Shown here: in pieces, positions 1 to 5,453 of the stretch
Numbering within the stretch: the first letter of the stretch is position 1
How the letters are laid out: every line of letters starts with the position of its first letter
Notes under the pieces: model-generated
Seen by the model: only the letters and a program-made list of their open reading frames with translations
The model's database searches: none
What the model was told of the DNA's origin: nothing
Assembly (NCBI GenBank): GCA_910578755.1
Contig: CAJTSZ010000106.1
Span: 1 to 6,808, forward strand
DNA length: 6,808 nucleotides
Direction: 5' to 3'
Source of the DNA: an uncultured Oscillospiraceae bacterium
Lineage (GTDB): Bacteria > Bacillota > Clostridia > Oscillospirales > Ruminococcaceae
Translations under genes and position numbers: made by a program

Positions 1-30
1 CGGGCTGTTTGCCCTTCCTGCCTCATGCAC

Positions 31-65
31 AAAAAAATAGTTTCACTTCGCTCAACTATTTTTTA
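31..65 (-). terminator. Rho-independent terminator downstream of sigK
   Basis: Positions 32-42 and 54-64 form a perfect 11-base inverted repeat (AAAAAATAGTT / AACTATTTTTT) around an 11-base loop. On the minus strand the stem runs directly into a T-run, 21 bases after the sigK stop codon. The stem is almost all A/T, and the plus strand also ends in T-rich sequence, so it may act in both directions. Confidence 0.7.
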
Positions 66-85
66 TTGTTTAATAAAAAAAGTTC

Positions 86-772
86 CTATTCCCCAAACTG
101 CCTGCGCAGTTCCTCCAGGGCCTTTTTTTCAATACGGCTGACGTAAGAACGGGAAATATCCAGCTTTTTGGCCACTTCCCGCTGGGTAAGAGGGCGGGTG
201 CCATACAGGCCATAGCGCATGGTGAGGATTTTTTTCTCCCGTTCGCTAAGGTTTGCCTGAATAAGCTGATACATTTTGTGGGATTGGATATTCAGGTCAA
301 TACTGTCCAAAATATTGGTTTCATCTGGCATAATATCAATTAAAGTAATGGCGTTGCCGTCCTTATCCGTATCAATAGAATCACTGAGGTAAACGTCGTG
401 CATACTTTTCTTTTTATTGCGGAAGTGCATAAGGATTTCGTTTTCAATACAACGGGAGGCGTATGTAGCAAACTTTGTTCCTTTGGTATAATCAAAACTG
501 GAAACTGCTTTAATAAGCCCAATGGTGCCAATGGAGATTAAATCCTCTTGGTCCCGGTAGGTGGAATAATATTTTTTTATAATGTGGGCCACCAGGCGCA
601 GGTTATGTTCAATCAATTTATTTTTAGCCGCCTCGTTTCCCTCTTTTACCCCTTTTAAACATTCCAGCTCTTCCTCCTTGGAAAGGGGCTTTGGGAAGGA
701 GCCTCCAGCAGTAATGTGCAGGGCAAAGTACATTATGTGGGAAAGGGCGAACAGCAGCATGGGAGAATACAT
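86..772 (-). CDS. sigK: RNA polymerase sporulation sigma factor, pro-sigma-K
   Basis: This is a sigma-70 family factor of 228 residues that matches SigK, the late mother-cell sigma factor of sporulation. It directs genes for spore coat, cortex maturation and mother-cell lysis. Residues 1-22 are hydrophobic (MLLFALSHIMYFALHI core) and correspond to the inhibitory pro-sequence that SpoIVFB removes in Bacillus. Region 2 spans about 45-120, with NKLIEHNLRLVAHI, the core-binding and -10 segment DLISIGTIGLIKAV (78-90), and FATYASRCIENEILMH (101-116). Region 4 spans about 170-225, with LSEREKKIL, MRYGLYG, and the helix-turn-helix LTQREVAKKLDISRSYVSRIE. The ATG at 772 was chosen because GGAAGGA lies 9 bases upstream. 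An in-frame TTG at 781 would leave almost no spacing. The gene is uninterrupted, with no skin-type element. SigE is the nearest alternative, but the pro-sequence and region 4 favour SigK. Confidence 0.93.
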   Translation of the reverse strand: MYSPMLLFALSHIMYFALHITAGGSFPKPLSKEEELECLKGVKEGNEAAKNKLIEHNLRLVAHIIKKYYSTYRDQEDLISIGTIGLIKAVSSFDYTKGTKFATYASRCIENEILMHFRNKKKSMHDVYLSDSIDTDKDGNAITLIDIMPDETNILDSIDLNIQSHKMYQLIQANLSEREKKILTMRYGLYGTRPLTQREVAKKLDISRSYVSRIEKKALEELRRQFGE

Positions 773-781
773 AAAAATCAA

Positions 782-788
782 TCCTTCC
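782..788 (-). promoter_or_regulatory. Ribosome binding site of sigK (decides the start)
   Basis: The minus strand reads GGAAGGA here, 9 bases before the ATG at 772. The alternative TTG at 781 directly follows this site with no usable spacing, so the ATG three codons later is the better start. Confidence 0.6.
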
Positions 789-832
789 GTTTCAATTTAC
801 ACTGTAAAGAGGGCGCAGCCGCCCCATGGTGT

Positions 833-860
833 TATATTATGCGGCAAGGAAGGAAACAGT
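833..860 (-). promoter_or_regulatory. Candidate sigma-K (or sigma-E) type promoter of sigK
   Basis: On the minus strand CATAATATA (841-833) matches the sigma-K -10 pattern CATAnnnTA exactly. An AC dinucleotide (860-859) sits 17 bases upstream, as in the AC-N16/17-CATAnnnTA consensus known for Bacillus sigma-K. The predicted start would lie about 50 bases before the sigK ATG. The -10 also resembles sigma-E (CATACAAT), but no good sigma-E -35 is seen at the right spacing. Either factor would make biological sense: first transcription by sigma-E, then autoregulation by sigma-K. The motif is short, so a chance match is possible. Confidence 0.5.
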
Positions 861-989
861 GCCTGTACAGGAAAAAAACAGCTTATCCCTTAAATAGTTT
901 TATAGTTGGAACAGTTATAGAACACTGATTGCTTTTGGTGGGGAGATGTGTTACACTTAAACCAATCTGACAAATTAGAATTGACACAT

Positions 990-995
990 GGAGGA
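990..995 (+). promoter_or_regulatory. Ribosome binding site of the small plus-strand gene
   Basis: GGAGGA lies 9 bases before the ATG at 1005. It selects this start over an in-frame GTG at 948, which would add 19 residues and has poorer spacing to a weaker GGGGAG. Confidence 0.7.
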
Positions 996-1004
996 GAACA
1001 TTTT

Positions 1005-1313
1005 ATGTTTTTTAATAAAAAGAAACCAAAAGAAAGTAATGAGATTATGAACAAAGAACTAAAAGAACGCATTGCCGACACGGCCTTAAGTATATTGCAG
1101 GAAGGTATAGATTTTGAAGATTTGGCATATACAAAAGTAGAATTTGGCTATTTGTTTGATATTGACGGACATGGGATAGAATCGTTATTTAAAATTATTA
1201 CAGACAAAACAACAGCATATTTTGCTGTTCAAGGAACAAGTATGTTAAGACTTAATTTTTCAGAAGAATTGTTCCAATCTACAGTTGATGGATTTTTGGA
1301 CTTGCATAGTTAA
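1005..1313 (+). CDS. Small AT-rich protein of unknown function
   Basis: This 102-residue protein is not one I recognise. The N-terminus is Lys-rich (MFFNKKKPKE) with no signal peptide or membrane segment, so it is probably cytoplasmic. Residues 13-34 look like an amphipathic helix (NKELKERIADTALSILQEG). From about 44 to 85 there are likely beta strands with a Gly/Asp turn (VEFGYLFDIDGHGIES, then TTAYFAVQG and MLRLNF). A final acidic helix follows (SEELFQSTVDGFLDLH). The gene is real by context: GGAGGA 9 bases upstream, ATG start, TAA stop, and a strong terminator 17 bases after the stop. It is monocistronic and divergent from sigK. By hand count 94 of 309 bases are G or C (about 30 percent), well below glmS and the permease, which suggests horizontal acquisition. 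The size and alpha/beta pattern would fit an orphan immunity-type protein, but this is speculation. Confidence 0.75.
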   Translation: MFFNKKKPKESNEIMNKELKERIADTALSILQEGIDFEDLAYTKVEFGYLFDIDGHGIESLFKIITDKTTAYFAVQGTSMLRLNFSEELFQSTVDGFLDLHS

Positions 1314-1330
1314 CTTCCCTTTGATTGGCC

Positions 1331-1375
1331 CAGTGGGGCGGTGATAGGTGTTCCCTTTCCCGCCCCACTGTTTTT
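1331..1375 (+). terminator. Rho-independent terminator of the small plus-strand gene
   Basis: An 11-base GC-rich perfect stem (1331-1341 with 1360-1370, CAGTGGGGCGG / CCGCCCCACTG) around an 18-base loop is followed at once by TTTTT. It lies 17 bases after the TAA of the gene ending at 1313. There is no T-run on the minus side, so it acts on the plus strand. Confidence 0.9.
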
Positions 1376-1484
1376 GCACCCTCCTTCCATTGCACCATTT
1401 GTCCATGGGGCGGCAAATACCCAAATGGAATTTTGGTGTACTTCCATCTGCGCTATTTTAATCAGCGCAAGGAAGAATCGGGAC

Positions 1485-1530
1485 AAAAATAACCCAAGCT
1501 TATCTTCCAAAAGAAGATAGGCTTGGGTTA
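1485..1530 (-). terminator. Second rho-independent terminator downstream of tRNA-Leu
   Basis: Arms of 18 bases at 1490-1507 and 1513-1530 pair around a 5-base loop with a single non-identical position, which makes a G-U or A-C pair depending on strand. On the minus strand the stem is followed by TTTTT (1489-1485). The plus side has no T-run. It backs up the terminator at 1591-1626 and also blocks minus-strand transcription from entering the small plus-strand gene. Confidence 0.85.
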
Positions 1531-1590
1531 CTTTAACCTAATTTTATGCTGCAAAAAATGCCGTCGCCAGTGTTCAGCTTCACTGAAACA

Positions 1591-1626
1591 AAATAAAAGA
1601 GCCCGAACACATATTGTGTTCGGGCT
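1591..1626 (-). terminator. Rho-independent terminator just after tRNA-Leu
   Basis: A perfect 12-base stem (1600-1611 with 1615-1626, AGCCCGAACACA / TGTGTTCGGGCT) has a 3-base loop. On the minus strand it is followed by TCTTTTATTT. It begins 5 bases after the encoded CCA end of the tRNA, so it ends the tRNA transcript. Confidence 0.9.
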
Positions 1627-1631
1627 TAACT

Positions 1632-1715
1632 TGGTGCCGGTGGTCGGACTTGAACCGACACGGGTCGCCCCAACGGATTTTGAGTCCGTCACGTCTGCCA
1701 TTCCATCACACCGGC
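1632..1715 (-). tRNA. tRNA-Leu (anticodon CAA), CCA end encoded
   Basis: The minus strand folds as a class II tRNA. The acceptor stem is GCCGGTG with CACCGGC. The D arm contains ATGGAATGGCAGACG, and the anticodon stem is ACGGA/TCCGT around loop CTCAAAA. This places anticodon CAA at 1682-1680, which reads UUG leucine codons. A long variable arm follows (TGGGGCGACCCGT), then the T arm GTCGG-TTCAAGT-CCGAC, discriminator A and an encoded CCA. The long variable arm, the A discriminator and the D-arm sequence all agree with leucine. It is a single tRNA gene with its own promoter upstream and a terminator directly downstream, so it appears to be transcribed alone. Confidence 0.95.
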
Positions 1716-1733
1716 ATTTCTTAGTGCTTTTAT

Positions 1734-1762
1734 AGTATACAGCAGATTTTAAAAAAAAGCAA
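1734..1762 (-). promoter_or_regulatory. Sigma-A type promoter of tRNA-Leu
   Basis: On the minus strand TTGCTT (1762-1757) and TATACT (1739-1734) are separated by 17 bases. The predicted start is about 12 bases before the tRNA 5' end. Upstream of the -35 the sequence is almost pure A/T (about 1767-1792), which would suit an UP element, a common feature of stable RNA promoters. Confidence 0.7.
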
Positions 1763-1772
1763 GAGGTAAAAT

Positions 1773-1791
1773 AAAAAAATATTATTTTTTT
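1773..1791. repeat. AT-only palindrome between glmS and tRNA-Leu
   Basis: AAAAAAATA (1773-1781) and TATTTTTTT (1783-1791) form a perfect inverted repeat around one base. It may serve as an UP element for the tRNA promoter, as a weak terminator for transcripts leaving glmS, or both. The sequence alone does not decide. Confidence 0.4.
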
Positions 1792-1821
1792 GTTGTTTAA
1801 TCCATTGGCAGTGAGCTAAGG

Positions 1822-1883
1822 ATATGCAGGTTCTGTTAAAATACGCCCACACCTTTATTTTTGCAATAACAAAACCTGCATAT
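1822..1883 (-). other. Long stem-loop in the 3' region of glmS
   Basis: Arms of 17 bases (1822-1838 and 1867-1883, core ATGCAGGTT / AACCTGCAT) match at 16 positions. In minus-strand RNA the odd position is a U-G wobble, while in plus-strand RNA it is a C-A mismatch, so the structure fits a minus-strand transcript. Above the main stem an inner AAATA/TATTT pairing caps the structure with a purine-rich loop (AAGGTGTGGGCG). It starts 28 bases after the glmS stop. No T-run follows directly, so it is not a textbook terminator. It could protect the glmS mRNA 3' end, slow the polymerase before the AT-rich palindrome, or be an independent RNA element. Confidence 0.55.
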
Positions 1884-1911
1884 TACTCCCCTGCGCCCAA
1901 GGTAGAGGGCG

Positions 1912-3729
1912 TTACTCCACTGTAACGCTTTTCGCCAGGTTGCGGGGTTTATCAATATCGCAGCCCTGCTGCAGGGCCATGTAATAAGCAAACAGCTGGC
2001 CATACACTGCCGCTAACAGCGGGCCCTCTATTTCGCCATTGGTTGGCAGCCGCCACAGTTCCCCTGGTATTGTGCAGCCTTCCCCAGTAATAAGCAGCAG
2101 CTTTGCTCCCCTGGCCCGCACTTCCTCCAAGTTGGAAAAGGTTTTCTCCCGTACCTTGTTTTGTGTGGCAATACCTACCACCAAAGTGTTTTCGTCAATA
2201 AGGGCAATGGTACCATGCTTTAGCTCTCCTGCGGCGTAGGCCTGGGCCGGAAGATAGGAAACCTCCTTCAGCTTAAGGGAAGCTTCCAGGGCGGTATAAT
2301 AATCCGCCAAACGGCCAATAAAGAAAATATTGCTGCAGCTGCTTTGGGCAGCGGCAAATGCTTTAACCTGGGGGGCGTCAGCTAAAACCTGTTCCACCTG
2401 GGCAGGAAGGGCCAGCAGGCGGGTTAGGTAGCTTTTCATGGTTTTTTCGTCAATTTCTCCCCGCAGGCGGCCCAGCTCCAGGGCCAGCAAGGTAAGCAGC
2501 AGCACCTGGGTCAAGTAGGCCTTGGTGGAGGCTACTGCAATTTCCGGCCCAGCCAAGGTGTACATTACCCCTTGGGCCTCCCGGGAAATGGTGCTTCCAA
2601 TTACATTGCTTACTGCCAGCACCCAGCAGCCGGCCTCCTTTTCCCGGCGGAGGGCCGCCAAGGTATCGGCTGTTTCGCCGGACTGGCTTACCGCAATAAA
2701 CACCTCCTGGGGCGAGGATGGGTGATCGTCGTAACGGAACTCACTGGCTACCTCTGCCCGGCAAGGTATTTTGGCCAGCTTTTCCACCATAGCTTTGCCC
2801 ATAGCAGCCGCATGGTAGGCTGTGCCGCAGGCTGCTATGGAAATACCTGTTATGGCCAAGGCCTGCTCCTTGGTAAAGGGGATGGTATTGGGGCGGATTG
2901 CCATAGCCTCCCGGTCAATATAATGGTTCAGGGTATCTTCCAATGCTTTAGGCTGGTCAAAAATTTCTTTCAGCATATAGTGGTCAAATCCGCCTTTTTG
3001 CGCTGCCTGCTGGTTCCAGGAAATTTGTTCTGTTTTTCTTGACTGCTGCCTCCCCTGCAAATTGAATACAGCAGCCTTGGCTGGGGTGAGGACAGCAATA
3101 TCGTCATCCTCCAAAAAACAGATGGTACGGGTGTGATCCAAAAGAGCTGTAATATCGCTGGCAATAAAGGTTTCCCCTTCCCCCAGGCCAATCACCAGGG
3201 GGCTTTGCCTGCGGGCGGCGTACAGGGTATTTGGGGCAGCGGCGTCCAAAATGCCCAAGGCGAAGGAGCCCTTCAACATGGGGAGCACTTTTTCCAATGT
3301 TTTTTGCATATTGCCCTGGTAATAAAACTCCAACAGCTGGGCCACTGTTTCTGTATCCGTTTCGGAGGTAAAAGCCACCCCCTGGGCCTCCAGCTCCTGG
3401 CGCAGTTCCTTGTAATTTTCAATAATGCCGTTGTGTACCACGGCAACACGGCCATTTTGGCTGGACTGAGGGTGGGCATTGGCACAGGAAGGCTTGCCGT
3501 GGGTGGCCCAGCGCGTATGGCCAATTCCGGTGCGCCCGGCAATGGGCTCTTCCTCTATTTTTTTGCGCAGGCAGCTAATGCGGCCAGCTGCCCGGCGTAC
3601 AGCAATGCCCGCCGGGCAGGTTTCCCCAATTCCGGCAGAGTCATACCCTCTATACTCCAAGCGCTCCAACCCTTTCAAAAGCATTTCTGTGCATTCTTGT
3701 TCCCCGGTATAACCAACAATTCCACACAT
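1912..3729 (-). CDS. glmS: Glutamine--fructose-6-phosphate aminotransferase (isomerizing), GlmS
   Basis: Glucosamine-6-phosphate synthase makes glucosamine-6-phosphate from fructose-6-phosphate and glutamine in the cytoplasm. This is the first committed step towards UDP-GlcNAc for peptidoglycan and teichoic acids. The 605 residues compare with 609 in E. coli. The N-terminal class II glutaminase domain (about 2-220) begins MCGIVGYTG, whose Cys2 becomes the catalytic N-terminal cysteine. It also shows EYRGYDSAG (25-33), HTRWATHG (71-78) and HNGIIENY (99-106). Two SIS sugar-isomerase domains follow, with CGTAYHAA (301-308), SQSGETADT (348-356) and ASTKAY (400-405). The isomerase active site shows E482, K486, E489 in LEASLKLKE and H505 in GELKHG. 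The C-terminus DKPRNLAKSVTVE holds the expected catalytic lysine K600. All key residues are present. AAAGGAGGG lies 6 bases before the ATG. It is transcribed alone from a near-consensus promoter. Confidence 0.98.
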   Translation of the reverse strand: MCGIVGYTGEQECTEMLLKGLERLEYRGYDSAGIGETCPAGIAVRRAAGRISCLRKKIEEEPIAGRTGIGHTRWATHGKPSCANAHPQSSQNGRVAVVHNGIIENYKELRQELEAQGVAFTSETDTETVAQLLEFYYQGNMQKTLEKVLPMLKGSFALGILDAAAPNTLYAARRQSPLVIGLGEGETFIASDITALLDHTRTICFLEDDDIAVLTPAKAAVFNLQGRQQSRKTEQISWNQQAAQKGGFDHYMLKEIFDQPKALEDTLNHYIDREAMAIRPNTIPFTKEQALAITGISIAACGTAYHAAAMGKAMVEKLAKIPCRAEVASEFRYDDHPSSPQEVFIAVSQSGETADTLAALRREKEAGCWVLAVSNVIGSTISREAQGVMYTLAGPEIAVASTKAYLTQVLLLTLLALELGRLRGEIDEKTMKSYLTRLLALPAQVEQVLADAPQVKAFAAAQSSCSNIFFIGRLADYYTALEASLKLKEVSYLPAQAYAAGELKHGTIALIDENTLVVGIATQNKVREKTFSNLEEVRARGAKLLLITGEGCTIPGELWRLPTNGEIEGPLLAAVYGQLFAYYMALQQGCDIDKPRNLAKSVTVE

Positions 3730-3735
3730 AGCAAA

Positions 3736-3744
3736 CCCTCCTTT
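3736..3744 (-). promoter_or_regulatory. Ribosome binding site of glmS
   Basis: AAAGGAGGG on the minus strand is a near-perfect Shine-Dalgarno sequence, 6 bases before the ATG. This supports the Met-Cys start that the glutaminase chemistry requires. Confidence 0.85.
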
Positions 3745-3768
3745 ATTGGTGCTGTTTTAGTACGTTTT

Positions 3769-3798
3769 ATTATAGCGATATCCCATATTTGCTGTCAA
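3769..3798 (-). promoter_or_regulatory. Sigma-A promoter of glmS
   Basis: On the minus strand a perfect TTGACA (3798-3793) and a perfect TATAAT (3774-3769) are separated by 18 bases. The expected start lies near 3762, giving a leader of roughly 33 bases. That leader is too short to contain a glmS ribozyme. Confidence 0.85.
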
Positions 3799-3825
3799 CA
3801 AAAACAGGGAGCTATTGGGGACCTT

Positions 3826-3841
3826 ACTGTAAATTTACGGT
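3826..3841. promoter_or_regulatory. Near-palindrome upstream of the glmS promoter, possible operator
   Basis: ACTGTAAATTTACGGT is an inverted repeat with a perfect 10-base centre (GTAAATTTAC, 3829-3838) and one mismatched pair. It lies about 28 bases upstream of the glmS -35 box, a position that could suit an activator or repressor. I do not recognise it as the site of a known regulator. Confidence 0.3.
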
Positions 3842-3916
3842 TTCGTTACATTTATATAGCCCCCTATGCAGGCTGCACTTTGTTTATAATTAGCCATCCC
3901 CCAGCTATTACGCCGG

Positions 3917-3941
3917 GGAGTTGCGTCCAGCTCCTGTTTTT
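3917..3941 (+). terminator. Candidate plus-strand terminator with no gene in front of it
   Basis: GGAGTTG (3917-3923) pairs with CAGCTCC (3928-3934) around loop CGTC, with one U-G pair on the plus strand only. TGTTTTT follows. On the minus strand the overlapping sequence instead forms CCCCGGC/GCTGGGG (3918-3912 with 3905-3899). The plus-strand hairpin looks like a small intrinsic terminator, but no plus-strand gene precedes it. It may be chance, or the end of a short RNA. Confidence 0.3.
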
Positions 3942-3970
3942 AGGAGGATAAGGAGGTGCTTTTGGCAATA

Positions 3971-4013
3971 AAACAGAAAATGGGAGTGGCGCCCCTTGAA
4001 CTGCGCCACTCCC
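3971..4013 (-). terminator. Rho-independent terminator of the surface protein/permease operon
   Basis: A perfect 11-base GC-rich stem (3982-3992 with 4003-4013, GGGAGTGGCGC / GCGCCACTCCC) has a 10-base loop. On the minus strand it is followed by ATTTTCTGTTTTATT. It lies 36 bases after the permease stop and separates that operon from glmS. Confidence 0.88.
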
Positions 4014-4049
4014 GCTTAATGCTTTATTTTCCTGCCCGCCAAGATCCCA

Positions 4050-5453
4050 TTATTCGTGCTTAATGGCTTCCAAGGCGCTGATTTTTACTGCCCGGTTTGC
4101 CGGGGAAAAACCAGAAACAAGGCCAATTAGGGTTGCAAACACAATGGCGGAAAGGGCCAGCCAGGTGGGTATAACGGAAAGTTCCCCCCCCATAGAGCCC
4201 ATGCCACCCAGCATACCGCCGAAGCTATTGCCACCCAGCATACCGCTTGCCACAACATAGTTGAGCAGCTTGGAAAGCCCCATACTGATAGCTACACCAA
4301 TAACACCGCCCCAAAAACCGATGAGGCCGGCTTCCATTAAAAATACAGTGCGGATGTTGCCCAGCTTACAGCCCAAAACCTTCATAACGCCAATTTCCCG
4401 GGTTCTTTCGTAAATAGACATAACCATGGTATTGCTGATACCAATGGCTGCTACCAGCAGGGAGATGGCGCCAATTCCCCCCAAAAACAGCTGCTGCTGC
4501 TGCATTTGTTCCATCATAGGCTTGCGGACAGATTCCAGGGAGTAAGTATCAAACCCTAATTCCTGAATGGCTTCATCCACGGCGGCCACCTCTTCAATAG
4601 AGGCCGCTTTTACAATAGCCCGAGAGTAATCGTAAATATCTGTTCCGCCCCGGGTGGTTGTTTCCTTAATTTTGTTTTGCTTGGCGTAGGCCTTGTACAG
4701 CTCCCTCAGGTCCTCAATATCCATAAAAACCGTGTAAGGGTTTTGGTCGCGCCCGTTTCCCGCAGAAAGAACGCCTGTAATATTGGCCTCATAGGTTAAA
4801 GAAGGATATTTTGGGTCACCGTTTTCATCTGTTTCATTGGATTCCAGCAGCAGGGTCATTTTATCCTTCATAGGATCCACATAGGGCGGCAGCTCGTTGC
4901 CCTGGGCGTCTGTCATGCCCTTCCAGCGGTAGCCGCCATACTTCTGCTTTGTGTCGCTGAATTCATAGGCACATTCCGACCCAAACAAAAGGTTAATTTT
5001 TTTCCCTGTGCTTGGCTCCAGCAGGGTGCCTTCACTAGTGGTATAGCCAAAGTCTGCCAGGGTATCGGAGTAAACGCCCTGGACACCCCACAGGTAATAC
5101 TGGTAGCGGTCGTTGCGGCCTGCCGTCAGCTTCATTGACATATTGGGCGGGTTCCAATAGGGAGTAATTGCTGCCACGCCAGGCATATTTTTAATTTGCT
5201 GGATTGTATCGTCGTTAAGTTTTACCTGGTCGGCATTTTCCGCGCTGCCGGAGTAGTTATAAATTTCAATTTGGGTTAAGTCCCCCATGCTGTTGATGCG
5301 CTCTTCCATCGCAACCGTTTGCCCAATCCCCAAGGAAACCATAACCACAATGGAGCAGGTGCCCACAATAACCCCTGTAACTGTAAGCATTGTACGCATT
5401 TTTCGCCGCAGCAGATTTTTAAAGGTCATGGAAATTAAATCAAATATTCTCAT
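4050..5453 (-). CDS. ABC transporter permease, MacB/FtsX family
   Basis: This 467-residue protein has the MacB-type layout. A cytoplasmic N-terminal amphipathic stretch (1-20, FKNLLRRKMRTM) is followed by TM1 (about 22-45, VTGVIVGTCSIVVMVSLGIG). Then comes a large extracytoplasmic domain (about 46-320) and three more helices (about 324-346, 369-398 and 430-450). The conserved FtsX segment SIYERTREIGVMKVLG (346-361) precedes TM3, where such permeases contact the ATPase. Family members are mechanotransmission-type ABC proteins that export peptides, antibiotics or lipids, or control envelope enzymes. The substrate cannot be read here. The gene overlaps the upstream surface-protein gene by 14 bases, with GAGGA 5 bases before its ATG, so translation is probably coupled. 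No ATPase gene lies downstream, as a terminator and glmS follow. An unusual Gly/Met-rich insert lies between TM3 and TM4. Confidence 0.92.
   Translation of the reverse strand: MRIFDLISMTFKNLLRRKMRTMLTVTGVIVGTCSIVVMVSLGIGQTVAMEERINSMGDLTQIEIYNYSGSAENADQVKLNDDTIQQIKNMPGVAAITPYWNPPNMSMKLTAGRNDRYQYYLWGVQGVYSDTLADFGYTTSEGTLLEPSTGKKINLLFGSECAYEFSDTKQKYGGYRWKGMTDAQGNELPPYVDPMKDKMTLLLESNETDENGDPKYPSLTYEANITGVLSAGNGRDQNPYTVFMDIEDLRELYKAYAKQNKIKETTTRGGTDIYDYSRAIVKAASIEEVAAVDEAIQELGFDTYSLESVRKPMMEQMQQQQLFLGGIGAISLLVAAIGISNTMVMSIYERTREIGVMKVLGCKLGNIRTVFLMEAGLIGFWGGVIGVAISMGLSKLLNYVVASGMLGGNSFGGMLGGMGSMGGELSVIPTWLALSAIVFATLIGLVSGFSPANRAVKISALEAIKHE
4202..4246 (-). repeat. In-frame direct repeat coding a Gly/Met-rich loop of the permease
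   Basis: The 18-base sequence TGCCACCCAGCATACCGC occurs at 4202-4219 and again at 4229-4246, a 27-base period equal to nine codons. It encodes the repeated GGMLGG-like motif in residues 404-424 (GMLGGNSFGGMLGGMGSMGG), the loop between TM3 and TM4. That loop should face the outside, as the large domain does. Confidence 0.75.

Larger units (their letters stand above)
1314..1631. other. Gene-free stretch between the small gene and tRNA-Leu
   Basis: This 318-base convergent intergenic region holds three strong terminator hairpins, annotated separately at 1331-1375, 1485-1530 and 1591-1626. Between the first two are several shorter inverted repeats: CCATTTG/CAAATGG (1395-1401 with 1422-1428), TGGAA/TTCCA (1426-1430 with 1442-1446), and a bulged stem CTTCC...TGCGC/GCGCA...GGAAG (1441-1475). 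Between the last two is CAGTG/CACTG (1568-1572 with 1581-1585). I see no convincing coding region. The open frames here start or end inside terminator stems or run through the tRNA. No known RNA family was recognised. Confidence 0.6.
3730..4049. other. Intergenic region between the permease operon and glmS
   Basis: This 320-base stretch holds the terminator of the permease operon (3971-4013), the glmS promoter and its ribosome binding site. Between them, at 3800-3970, I see no convincing gene. It carries a near-palindrome (3826-3841) and two overlapping hairpins (3899-3941). A 33-codon plus-strand frame starting at a TTG at 3962, after an AAGGAGG, exists. It runs through the terminator stem and into the permease stop, so it is not called. 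Confidence 0.6.

Noticed and set aside
1..14. GGGC...GCCC hairpin at the left edge
   Set aside because: It is only a 4-base stem cut by the window edge, with no clear T-run. It may be the remnant of a terminator from an upstream gene, but cannot be supported.
981..1009. TTGACA-17-TATGTT, promoter-like sequence before the small gene
   Set aside because: The -10 would overlap the start codon and transcription would begin inside the gene, so it cannot drive it as annotated.
1310..1510. Minus-strand frame of 66 codons
   Set aside because: It starts inside one terminator stem and runs through another, and it has no ribosome binding site.
1632..1715. tRNA-Leu as an integration site (attachment site)
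   Set aside because: I see no second copy of the tRNA 3' end and no integrase in the window.
1523..1735. Plus-strand frame of 70 codons
   Set aside because: It lies across the whole tRNA-Leu gene and a terminator on the opposite strand.
3133..3951. Long plus-strand frame opposite the start of glmS
   Set aside because: It is the reverse complement of a strongly conserved glmS coding region, and its composition follows glmS codons.
3962..4063. 33-residue plus-strand frame starting at TTG after AAGGAGG
   Set aside because: It runs through both arms of the permease terminator and across the permease stop codon. The start codon is weak and no promoter is evident.
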